Assembly (NCBI RefSeq): GCF_027925305.1
Contig: NZ_BSDR01000001.1
Span: 1,453,001 to 1,517,000 of the forward strand
From: Desulforhabdus amnigena
Lineage (GTDB): Bacteria; Desulfobacterota; Syntrophobacteria; Syntrophobacterales; Syntrophobacteraceae
Reading direction: 5' to 3'
Length of the DNA: 64,000 nt
Positions 9,100 to 16,674 of the stretch are shown here, piece after piece. Under the pieces are notes generated by a model. That model was not told the origin of the DNA and did not search any database. It was given only the letters and a program-made list of their open reading frames with translations. The stretch's first letter is position 1; each line of letters begins with the position of its first letter. Both the position numbers and the translations under genes were made by a program.

Positions 9100-9645
9100 T
9101 TAAACATCCCTTTCCGGCATATGCCGATACCGGGAACCAAATCTTGCCAGTGCACCCGGGTTGAATCTCAAAATGGTCTGGCAAGATCTGAGGTATTCTT
9201 CATGGGTATATGAAAGACTCAGCTGCTTTTGAATCGTTTTATGAAAAAGCGCCAGGGCGGCAGAATCGAGCCGGCATGTTCTTTTCCCTCTGAGGATATC
9301 CCCGTCCAGCAGAAAGAACGTGATATCGCCTTTGATTTCCTTTGAAGTGTCCAGGAAATTTTGTAGATGGACCGGGTCTACTACTCTTGCATCGAACTGA
9401 AAGTCAACGGGAGCAAAAGGTTCACTGAAATTAAAGACCCACACCGCCACGGGCACGGGTGTGGAGGATTCCCAGAAGTTATAGCTGGAAAAACCGGCGT
9501 TGAAAGCGTCAACCTTTTCGTCGGCCAGTCCAGGAAGCTGCAGAAAAGCAGTCAGACCGCTATCCAAAATCTCCAGAGTAAAACCCTTTTCTGCAGGAAC
9601 GGGTAAAGGAAAGCGTTCACCCACATGAAATTTCATTTCATCCAT
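9100..9645 (-). CDS. hypothetical protein, 181 aa
   Basis: I do not recognise this protein. It is soluble and mixed alpha/beta, with an aromatic-rich central part (SSYNFWESSTPVPVAVWVFNF) and a C-terminal half with YTHEEYLRSCQTILRF. There is no signal peptide or membrane segment. It lies 69 bp upstream of hisC on the same strand, so co-transcription is possible. Starts at 9645 or at the second Met, four codons in, are both possible; AAGGTG lies about 11 nt before the first. Codon use and composition look like those of its neighbours, so it is probably a real gene. Confidence 0.6.
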   Translation of the reverse strand: MDEMKFHVGERFPLPVPAEKGFTLEILDSGLTAFLQLPGLADEKVDAFNAGFSSYNFWESSTPVPVAVWVFNFSEPFAPVDFQFDARVVDPVHLQNFLDTSKEIKGDITFFLLDGDILRGKRTCRLDSAALALFHKTIQKQLSLSYTHEEYLRSCQTILRFNPGALARFGSRYRHMPERDV

Positions 9646-10035
9646 ATCACTTTAATCACCTTTTCTTGAAGGACTCGGTAGAATCACATCGAACTTGCCG
9701 GGATGAGTCCCAGCGGCTTCTGTTTTTAAAAATCCTAAAAGGCTCCCACGCCAAAGCGAAGCCTGTTCCGCTCAACATGGAGGCGCACCTCTAAAATACC
9801 AAGAAACCTGAGCAGCTGCCTGTTCCAACAACCGTATGCTTCCTTAATATACGAATGCCAGTCCCATGAAAAGCCCCGATGCATGCACTGCAGTCAAATC
9901 CCACCATTACAAAATGGATATTTCCGTGACACTTGCGTCATAATTTTGCCGGATTAAAGCCCATTAGAGATGAATGCTCAAGCGGGAAGTGCTCAAATTT
10001 CGCGCTTCCCCCTCCCGACACATCCCATATCTCGC

Positions 10036-10187
10036 TTAGAGGCTGTCTGAAAAATTCCTCTGCTTGGGAGCCGAACCCGCTTCGATTCCCCCCTTGAGGG
10101 GGGCCAAGGGGGGTGTTTTTCTGGTTCGCGAAATCTTGACACCCTCCTACTCCCCCTCAAGAGGGGGAATTTTCAGACATCCTCTTA
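10036..10187. repeat. MITE-like element A with terminal inverted repeats
   Basis: The left end TTAGAGGCTGTCTGAAAAAT pairs with the right end at 10168-10187, which reads TTAAGAGGATGTCTGAAAA on the other strand. The inside carries two G/C-run palindromes (CCCCCCTTGAGGGGGG near 10088, and CCCCCTCAAGAGGGGG near 10152). There is no coding capacity. The ends resemble those of three other short elements in this window at 19689, 45943 and 54396. Confidence 0.65.
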
Positions 10188-10280
10188 AACAAGCCCAAAA
10201 ATCCCTTTCATATAATATGGGCATTTTTGTTGCAAAGGTCAGATAGTCTTTATGGAATCGATGATGTTTATCGCTCAGAG

Positions 10281-10350
10281 AGCTCAAACCCATGGTTCTT
10301 CTTCCCGGGAGGGCAACTGCAGCGCACTGCATCTTTCTGGAGGACCAGAA
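10281..10350 (+). promoter_or_regulatory. candidate structured 5' leader upstream of the PilZ gene
   Basis: Short perfect hairpins lie close together: AACC-CAT-GGTT (10287-10297), TGCAG-CGCA-CTGCA (10318-10331) and TTCTGG-AGGA-CCAGAA (10335-10350). The motif CTCAAACC occurs on both sides, near 10283 and 10355. It does not match the c-di-GMP-I or II riboswitch core that I can recall. A structured leader is inference from the hairpins alone. Confidence 0.3.
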
Positions 10351-10420
10351 GGGGCTCAAACCAATGTAACCAAAGCATGTGGGATCAACTGGCGGTCAAT
10401 ACAAATGCAAGGAGTGTTAC

Positions 10421-10849
10421 ATGGACCCGAATGAATTGGAAGATTTGGATTTTGAGCTGGAGCCGGGCACTTCATCGCCTGAGGAACCAAGGGACGCTGA
10501 TGCAAGAGCGTTTATCCGCAAGTCTTTTCGCGTACCGATAGAGGAGACCGGTAAGATACGGGTGAAAGTGGACGACCATGAATACACGGTCATCAATCTT
10601 TCCAGGGGGGGAGTCGGATTTTTGATCGGAAGTCCCAAATATTTTTCGCGCAATGACATCTTGTCTTCCGTCACGCTGAAAATAGCCGAAAAATCCCTGA
10701 CCCTGAAGGGAAGAGTAACCCACGTCTCGCCTCACGAATCCGGTGAATGCCTCTGTGGCATGGAATTTCAGGAAATGGATGCAGAAACCGAACAGGAAAT
10801 TGCGGATATTCTCGAAAAAGAACAGAGCAGGTTATTTGGGGCACGCTGA
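10421..10849 (+). CDS. PilZ-domain protein
   Basis: A 142-residue cytoplasmic protein with an acidic N-terminal tail of about 30 residues, then one PilZ domain. The c-di-GMP-binding signature is intact: RxxxR at residues 33-37 (RKSFR) and NxSxxG at 59-64 (NLSRGG). It should bind cyclic di-GMP and pass the signal to a partner. AAGGAG 6 nt before ATG 10421 fixes the start; the same frame is open back to 10379 but has no better start. It is followed at 39 bp by a ribbon-helix-helix-like gene and then by a ParA-type ATPase, all on the plus strand. That context suggests a link between second-messenger sensing and intracellular positioning. Confidence 0.88.
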   Translation: MDPNELEDLDFELEPGTSSPEEPRDADARAFIRKSFRVPIEETGKIRVKVDDHEYTVINLSRGGVGFLIGSPKYFSRNDILSSVTLKIAEKSLTLKGRVTHVSPHESGECLCGMEFQEMDAETEQEIADILEKEQSRLFGAR

Positions 10850-10888
10850 TTTCCAGCAGTATATCGACCGTCGGAGGAGTCCAAGAAC

Positions 10889-11275
10889 ATGGCTGATGAG
10901 CAAAACGAGCGGGATATATTGGAGGACCTTCTGAGCGGTGTGGAAGAGGAAATGGCGCCTGCAGTAGAGGAACTCTCAAAACTTATCGAGCGTTTTACTC
11001 AATCAAGCAAAGCGGCACAGTCCAGGACCGGTACGGCAAGCATCCGTCAATCGAGGCCGCGGCTCAAGAAAAAGACGACCCACTACATTTCGGTCGATAC
11101 ATCCGATGCTCTCGAAGAAGCGAAAGAGGAGATCCGTACGCTTGTGTCTCCCAACCTGAAACGCCTGATATCCAAATCCCGCATTGTGGAAATGGCACTT
11201 CAGTACGTATTGAAAGAACTGGCGGAGAAGGGCACGGAAAGCAAGCTCGTCGCATACGTCATGGGCGAGAAATAA
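10889..11275 (+). CDS. small protein with ribbon-helix-helix-like C-terminal domain
   Basis: A 128-residue protein. Residues ~1-40 are acidic and helical, 41-62 form a basic, polar linker, and 63-113 (KTTHYISVDTSDALEEA ... SRIVEMALQYVLKEL) read like a beta strand followed by two helices, as in ribbon-helix-helix partners of ParA proteins such as ParG. That is a fold guess from the pattern, not a family match. It lies between the PilZ and ParA genes and could be the DNA- or partner-binding adaptor for the ATPase. I see no catalytic motif. Confidence 0.65.
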   Translation: MADEQNERDILEDLLSGVEEEMAPAVEELSKLIERFTQSSKAAQSRTGTASIRQSRPRLKKKTTHYISVDTSDALEEAKEEIRTLVSPNLKRLISKSRIVEMALQYVLKELAEKGTESKLVAYVMGEK

Positions 11276-11395
11276 AAGCGGTTTCCGATCCCTTCCATTG
11301 ATTGTCAGAGGTTCCGCTGCAGGAAATTCTCAAATAGCGTGACTGTTCGTTGAACAAGAATTTTCCTCTGGTGTCGGCAATACAGGAGGCCGGTA

Positions 11396-12319
11396 ATGAT
11401 CATTACGTGTCCCCGTTGCAAAAAACAGTGCAATATCGATGAAAAGCGCATCCCAGCAAACGCCAAAAAGGCACGATGCAAGAGCTGCGGTAATCTCTTC
11501 GCTCTCAACCTGCCCGGCAAAACGGATGCCGCAGAACTCTCCAGGGAGACCAGGATCATCGGGGTTGCGCTGAGCAAAGGGGGAGTCGGCAAAACAACGA
11601 CGGCGGTAAGTCTTTCTGCGGGGCTCGCTTTGGCGGGACACAAGGTTCTGCTCATCGACACCGATACGCAGGGCCAGGCAAGCTACAGCCTCGGAGTCAA
11701 GCCGAAAGCCGGTCTTGTGGAAGTCGTTACGGAAGAACTCAAGCCGGAAGAAGCTGTCTGCAAGGTCCGGGAACGCCTCTATCTGCTCGCAGGCGGCAAG
11801 TCCCTGGCCGGCGTCAAGAGGCTCATCGACCGAAAGGACTTCGGAGGGGAACTCACTTTCAGGGAATCCCTCTCCATCTTCGAAGGGGAATACGATTACA
11901 TCGTTGTGGACACCTCTCCCGGTTGGGATGCCTTGACGGTCGCGGTGCTTTTCTATGTGAAAGAAGTTCTAACGCCTATCTCCCTGGAAGTCATGGCTCT
12001 ACAGGGGCTGATGGAGTTCATGAAGAGCCTTGCCAGCATCCGTAAATACCGGGACGAACTCACCTTGAAATACGTCGTCCCGACCTTTCTCGACGGGAGG
12101 GTCAAACAGTCCCAGAAAATGCTCGAAGAACTGGGCAAGCTCTACAGCGAACAGATCTGCCCCCCGATCCGTTACAATGTGAGAATATCCGAGGCTCCCG
12201 CCTACGGGAAAAGCATTTACGAATATGCGCCAGGTTCCCCCGGCGCACACGATTACCGGGAACTCGTCCGAAAGGTGGCGAACAATCCGAAGCTCTTTCG
12301 GCAGATGGATATGATCTAA
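11396..12319 (+). CDS. ParA/MinD-type ATPase with N-terminal zinc finger
   Basis: A 307-residue protein. Residues 1-35 are an MJ0042-type zinc finger (CPRC at 5-8, CKSC at 28-31). From ~50 on it is a ParA ATPase with the deviant Walker A KGGVGKTT (61-68), DTDTQGQ, the VVDTSPG Walker B region, and a closing GAHDYRELVRKV. ParA-type proteins form ATP-dependent dimers on DNA or membrane and position plasmids, chromosome origins, or protein cargos such as chemoreceptor arrays and pili. No parB or parS is nearby, which favours a cargo-positioning role; the gene follows PilZ and RHH-like genes. AGGAGG lies 5 nt before the ATG. The upstream gap of 120 bp is gene-free. Confidence 0.9.
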   Translation: MIITCPRCKKQCNIDEKRIPANAKKARCKSCGNLFALNLPGKTDAAELSRETRIIGVALSKGGVGKTTTAVSLSAGLALAGHKVLLIDTDTQGQASYSLGVKPKAGLVEVVTEELKPEEAVCKVRERLYLLAGGKSLAGVKRLIDRKDFGGELTFRESLSIFEGEYDYIVVDTSPGWDALTVAVLFYVKEVLTPISLEVMALQGLMEFMKSLASIRKYRDELTLKYVVPTFLDGRVKQSQKMLEELGKLYSEQICPPIRYNVRISEAPAYGKSIYEYAPGSPGAHDYRELVRKVANNPKLFRQMDMI

Positions 12320-12490
12320 CGGAAGAAAACAAATCGACTTGAAACACCTTACGCCTTATAAGCTCTGCTTTTTTGAGCAGCAGGCCCCACACACCGCTTT
12401 TCCTCACACATGCGCAGCATCACATCGTGAAAAAATCCATGGTGAGACAACCGGCATGTTGTGACCCGCTCCTCTACCTGCCTCGAAAGC

Positions 12491-13576
12491 CTAAATATCC
12501 ATATTCATGACCGTCCGCACTTCCGCAAGCGTTTTCTCGGCTTCCTGGCGTGCTCTCTGGATTCCGCGTACGAGAATGTCCCGAACCCGTCCGGGATCGT
12601 TTTCGATCTCCTTTCTGCGGGCGCGAATGGGCCTGAGATAGCTGTTGAGAGCTTCCGTGACGAAGGATTTCAATTTCCCGGCGCCGCCATTTCCGATTTC
12701 CTCGGCGATGCTCTCAGGTGTTCTCTGGGTCGCAATTCCCGCAATACGCAGGAGGTTGGAGACCTCGGGACGCTTGTCGGGATCGTAGGTGATCAGGCGG
12801 TCGGTATCCGTCTTGGCCTTTTTGATGAGTTTGGCCGTTTCCTCTTCTGTCGCACGCAACATAATGGAATTATGCCGGCTCTTGCTCATTTTCTGAGCGC
12901 CGTCCAACCCCAGAATGACCGGAGCGCTGCTCAAGAGCGCCGCGGGTTCGGGAAATACCTCTTTATCCTTACCAAATTTCTTGTTGAAACGCCGTGCGAT
13001 GGTGCGTGTAAGCTCCAGGTGAGGGAGCTGGTCCTTGCCGACGGGAACCACGTTGGCCTTGCAAAAGAGAATATCCGCCGCCTGATGCACGGGATAGATA
13101 TACATTCCGGCATTGACTCGCTTTTGACCGGCCGCCTCGATCTCTTCCTTGACTGTCGGATTCCTGTCCAATTCCGCATTGGAGACGAGCGTCAGGAACG
13201 GAAGAAGCAGCTGGTTGAGTTCGGGAACATGGCTGTGAGGGAAAATAAACGTCCTTCCGCAATCCGGGTCGAGCCCAACGGCAACATAATCCATGACGAG
13301 CTGATGCACATTTTCAGAAATCGCGTCAAACGCATCCCGATCAGTCAGAACCTGGTAGTCGGCGATGACCACAAAGACTTCAACTCCGAGATTTTGCAGC
13401 CGGACACGATTTTCGAGAGAGCCGAACAAGTGCCCCACATGCAAGCTGCCCGTCGGCCGGTCTCCGGTGAGGACCCTGTACTTTCCGGGATTTATCTTCA
13501 GATCCTTCTCGATAGCCTCACTTCTTTTCAAAGAGGCTTCAAAGGTTCCGTATTCGATCGTCTTCACAGAATTCAT
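12491..13576 (-). CDS. trpS: tryptophanyl-tRNA synthetase
   Basis: A class Ic synthetase of 361 residues that charges tRNA-Trp. The HIGH motif is HVGH at residues 46-49 (GSLHVGHLFG), the KMSKS motif is QKMSKSRHNS, and YQVLTDRD and the segment around DILFCKAN belong to the active-site fold. It is somewhat longer than the E. coli enzyme (334 aa), as in the longer bacterial subtype. It converges with the parA gene, with 171 bp between the stops. A GGAG-type ribosome site lies just before the ATG at 13576. Confidence 0.95.
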   Translation of the reverse strand: MNSVKTIEYGTFEASLKRSEAIEKDLKINPGKYRVLTGDRPTGSLHVGHLFGSLENRVRLQNLGVEVFVVIADYQVLTDRDAFDAISENVHQLVMDYVAVGLDPDCGRTFIFPHSHVPELNQLLLPFLTLVSNAELDRNPTVKEEIEAAGQKRVNAGMYIYPVHQAADILFCKANVVPVGKDQLPHLELTRTIARRFNKKFGKDKEVFPEPAALLSSAPVILGLDGAQKMSKSRHNSIMLRATEEETAKLIKKAKTDTDRLITYDPDKRPEVSNLLRIAGIATQRTPESIAEEIGNGGAGKLKSFVTEALNSYLRPIRARRKEIENDPGRVRDILVRGIQRARQEAEKTLAEVRTVMNMDI

Positions 13577-14059
13577 GTTTGTTCTCCGTTTTCGTCCGTA
13601 TTTGTGGAGCGCTCAAGCTAAAAGAGTTTCAATTGAATAAAATGATGCTCTTATCTAAAGTAGCGTAATAAATCAAGTCTTCCCCAAACGAAAAAGCACT
13701 GTTTTTCCATGCGGGAGAAAATCATTCAGGCCGTGGGAATTTGAGCCTTGCCCAATATGTAGCTGATGATTTGGTGCCAGTCCGCAAAGGGAGTCTGAAG
13801 CGGTTCGTTTGATTCCCGCCCCATGGGCAAGGTCTCCAGGGACCACTCCTTGACAGCCACCGGCACAGAGACTATCAAATATGTGTAATGAAACGAATTA
13901 TTGTCATCTTTATCACTTCTGGAAAGCATCCTTTCATGGCGCTGCACAAACGGGCGATCAAAAGCTTTTGAATAAAAAGGAATAAACTCTCACGTGAAAA
14001 CATAGGGAAGCTTTTGGACGCAATCCGGAGTTCCCCTGTTTTTCAAGGGAGGATGCACC
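13577..14059. other. 483-bp divergent region upstream of grdE
   Basis: It holds a candidate sigma-70 promoter at 13850-13878 and a perfect 14-bp palindrome TCAAAAGCTTTTGA at 13958-13971, a possible operator for the reductase operon. No glycine riboswitch core was recognised. A minus-strand frame at 13726-13947 (GTG start) is open but is crossed by the promoter and has no ribosome site, so I do not call it a gene. Confidence 0.4.
13850..13878 (+). promoter_or_regulatory. candidate sigma-70 promoter for the grd operon
   Basis: TTGACA (13850-13855), a 17-bp spacer, then TATCAA (13873-13878). It points toward grdE and would leave a leader of about 175 nt. The -10 element matches four of six consensus bases. 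Confidence 0.4.
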
Positions 14060-15346
14060 ATGTTTCTGGAACTGGGCCGAATACCCATTGAAGAAATCGA
14101 GTGGGGGCAAAAGACTTTCATCGAGGGGAAGGTTCTCCATATCAACCGGGAAGAACTCCTCGAAAGAACCAGACAGGGAGATTCACGCATCACCGCAATT
14201 GAAGCTGACATTGCGAGGCCGGGGGAGAGCGTTCGGATCATTCCCGTAAAGGATGTCATCGAACCCCGGGTCAAAGTCCAGGGAAAAGGGGGAATGTTTC
14301 CCGGCCTGGTTTCCGGTGTGGAAACCGTGGGAACAGGAAGAACGCATGTGCTCCAGGGATGTTCCGTGGTCACCGCAGGGCAGATCGTGGGTTTTCAGGA
14401 AGGGATAATCGACATGAACGGCCCCGGGGCCCGCTATACTTCCTTTTCCAGGCTCCTGAACGTTGTCCTGGCGATGAACGTCAGGGAAGGCATCTCCCCG
14501 CACGAACACGAGGAGGTCCTCCGGCTGGCGGGTTTGCGGGCTGCCGTTTACCTGGGGGAAGCGGGGAGAGATATTGAGCCACATCACGTGGAGCGTTTCG
14601 AGGTGAACCGGCCCTTTGAACCGAAAAGCGGCGGTACGGAACTTCCCAGAGTGGTTTATGTTTATATGCTCTTGAGCCAGGGCCTGCTGCACGATACTTA
14701 CCTCTATGGGCACGACTTGAAGACCCTGCTTCCTACCCTCATTATGCCCACCGAGGTCATGGACGGCGCGATTGTAAGCGGAAACTGCGTTTCCGCATGC
14801 GACAAGAACACCACCTATCATCATCAGAACAATCCCATCATCCACGAGCTGCTCAAACGGGACGGGATCGATCTCCATTACGTGGGGACCGTCGTCGGCA
14901 ACGCCAATGTGACTCTCAGGGATAAGATGCGATCTTCGGACTATGCGGCCAAGCTGGCTGAAATGCTGGGCGCCGACGGAGCCGTCATCTCCAAGGAAGG
15001 CTTCGGAAATCCGGATGCCGACGCCATGATGTATTGTTCAAAGATGGAAGAAAAAGGGATTCTCACCGTGTTGGTCTCCGATGAGTTCGCCGGAGCGGAT
15101 GGAGCGTCTCAGTCCCTGGCCGATACGACGCCCAAGGCTGATGCCGTCGTGAGCGTCGGCAATGCCAACGAGATCATCACATTGCCTCACATGGACAAGG
15201 TGATCGGCGATATCCGGGCCATAGAAAAGATCGCGGGAGGACAGTCCGGCAGTCTCTTAGAGGAAGGCATCAGGGCCGAATTGCAGGTCATCATGGGAGC
15301 CACAAATGAACTCGGCTTCGAACGGTTGTCCTGTCGGGGGGAATAG
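14060..15346 (+). CDS. grdE: glycine/sarcosine/betaine reductase component B, proprotein (GrdE family)
   Basis: A 428-residue proprotein of the substrate-binding component B. In the known clostridial enzymes it is cleaved before a conserved cysteine, giving two subunits, the second with a carbonyl (pyruvoyl-like) end that binds the substrate amine. The matching site is Asn242-Cys243 (SGNCVSACDKN). The C-terminal half carries DADAMMYCSKMEEKG and DEFAGADGASQSL. GGGAGG lies 7 nt before the ATG. It is the first gene of grdE-grdB-grdC-grdA. Whether the substrate is glycine, sarcosine or betaine cannot be told from this subunit, since GrdE, GrdG and GrdI are close relatives. Acts in the cytoplasm. 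Confidence 0.9.
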   Translation: MFLELGRIPIEEIEWGQKTFIEGKVLHINREELLERTRQGDSRITAIEADIARPGESVRIIPVKDVIEPRVKVQGKGGMFPGLVSGVETVGTGRTHVLQGCSVVTAGQIVGFQEGIIDMNGPGARYTSFSRLLNVVLAMNVREGISPHEHEEVLRLAGLRAAVYLGEAGRDIEPHHVERFEVNRPFEPKSGGTELPRVVYVYMLLSQGLLHDTYLYGHDLKTLLPTLIMPTEVMDGAIVSGNCVSACDKNTTYHHQNNPIIHELLKRDGIDLHYVGTVVGNANVTLRDKMRSSDYAAKLAEMLGADGAVISKEGFGNPDADAMMYCSKMEEKGILTVLVSDEFAGADGASQSLADTTPKADAVVSVGNANEIITLPHMDKVIGDIRAIEKIAGGQSGSLLEEGIRAELQVIMGATNELGFERLSCRGE

Positions 15347-15355
15347 GGGGATGTC

Positions 15356-16663
15356 ATGGAAGGAAAACTGAAAGCGGTCCACTATCTCAATCAATTCTTC
15401 GGGCAAATCGGGGGAGAAGATAAGGCCGATACGAAACCGCTCAGCAAAGCCGGCCCCGTAGGCCCCGGAGTCCTCTTCCAGGAACTTTTTGGGCAGGAAG
15501 TCGAGATTGAGGCCACCGTCATCTGCGGCGATAATTATTTCGGCGAACATATCGAGGAAGCCACAAAAGCGGTGCTTGCTATGATCGAGGGTTACAGCCC
15601 CGATCTGGTATTGGCCGGCCCCGCATTCAATGCGGGGAGATATGGAATCGCCTGCGGAGCGGTATGCGCCGCAGTGATGAACCGGTTGGGAATTCCCGCC
15701 GTAACAGGAATGTTCCCCGAAAATCCGGGCGTGGAATCTTACCGGAAGGACGCCTACATCGTCGAGACGAAGGCTACAACCGTAGGGATGAGGGACGCGG
15801 CCGCGCAAATGACCCGCCTTGTCATGAAGCTCGCGAAAGGGAAACCCCTTGAATCTCCTCAGGAAGAAGGGTATCTCGCGAGGGGAATCCGCCGGAATTA
15901 TTTTGCATCGGAAACGGGTGCGGCAAGAGCCGTAGCGATGCTCCTGCGCAAATTGAAGAGGGAACCCTTTGCAACCGAGTATCCCATGCCGGTTTTCGAT
16001 CGCGTGGCCCCCCTGCCCCCCATTGAGAAGATGCACGAAATCACGTTGGCCCTTATCACCAGCGGGGGCATTGTCCCCAAGGGAAATCCGGATCGCATAG
16101 AATCTTCCAGTGCGACAAAATACGGCAGATACGACATCAGCACAGTGAAGCGGTTGACTCCGGAATCCTATGAAACCGCCCATGGGGGCTACGACCCCAC
16201 CTATGCCAACGAGGACCCTCACCGCGTACTCCCTCTGGATGTAGTGAGAGACCTCGAAGAGGAAGGGGGCATCGGCAAGCTTTATCCCTACTACTATGCC
16301 ACGGTAGGAAACGGTACATCGGTGGCGAAAGCCAGGCTGTTTGCTCAGGAGATATCCAGGGACCTCGTGAGGGATGGCGTCAAGGCCGTCATCATCAGCT
16401 CCACCTGAGGGACCTGCACTCGTTGCGGCGCAACGATGGCCAAAGAGATCGAAAGAGCAGGAATCCCGGCAGTTCATATTTGCAGCATCGTTCCCATCTC
16501 CAAGACGGTGGGAGCAAACCGCATCGTTCCCGCCATCGCCATCCCCCATCCCCTGGGTGATCCCACCAAGTCCAAATCAGAGGAAAAATCTTTGCGCAGA
16601 GCCCTGGTGGAAAAGGCCCTTCGCGCATTGGAAACGAAGATCGAAGGGCAAACGGTTTTCTGA
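15356..16663 (+). CDS. grdB: glycine/sarcosine/betaine reductase component B selenoprotein (GrdB family)
   Basis: A selenoprotein of 435 residues, read through TGA at 16406-16408 as Sec351. The frame before the TGA gives 350 residues ending IISST; after it the same frame continues GTCTRCGATMAKEIERAG and stops at 16663. The U-x-x-C-x-x-C arrangement is the component B active site, and Sec near 350 matches the known proteins. A hairpin suited to a bacterial SECIS follows the codon. The selenolate attacks the substrate-derived imine/enamine made by GrdE and hands a carboxymethyl group to GrdA. Gene callers will truncate it at 16408 and leave an orphan piece at about 16436-16663. It starts 9 bp after grdE and ends 11 bp before grdC. 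Confidence 0.93.
16409..16436 (+). promoter_or_regulatory. SECIS-like hairpin downstream of the grdB selenocysteine codon
   Basis: TCGTTG-CGGCG-CAACGA (16420-16436) forms a perfect six-base-pair stem (seven with the inner C-G pair) starting 12 nt after the TGA. Bacterial SelB reads a stem-loop immediately downstream of UGA inside the coding sequence, so place and strand are right. The loop has not been tested against any SelB. Confidence 0.65.
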
Positions 16664-16674
16664 TGAGGTGAGCC

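Larger units (their letters stand above)
9646..10420. other. 775-bp intergenic region with a MITE-like element and a structured leader
   Basis: No gene is supported. 9646-10035 shows nothing I can name. 10036-10187 is a terminal-inverted-repeat element, and 10281-10350 contains clustered hairpins in front of the PilZ gene; both have their own entries. Confidence 0.5.

Noticed and set aside
10252-10434. A possible frameshifted zinc-ribbon N-terminus for the PilZ protein (Cys-rich KCKEC just before its ATG)
   Set aside because: It needs a one-base change near 10381, and the PilZ start already has a perfect ribosome site; the region is better explained as a structured leader.
12355-12390. CTGCT-TTTTTG-AGCAG hairpin downstream of the parA gene as a terminator
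   Set aside because: Five base pairs and no T-run after the stem.
12461-13621. A 386-codon plus-strand open frame across trpS
   Set aside because: Antisense to a clear tryptophanyl-tRNA synthetase; no ribosome site or family features.
13726-13947. A 73-codon minus-strand frame with protein-like stretches
   Set aside because: GTG start without ribosome site, overlaps the likely grd promoter on the other strand; no recognisable family. Kept only as a note.
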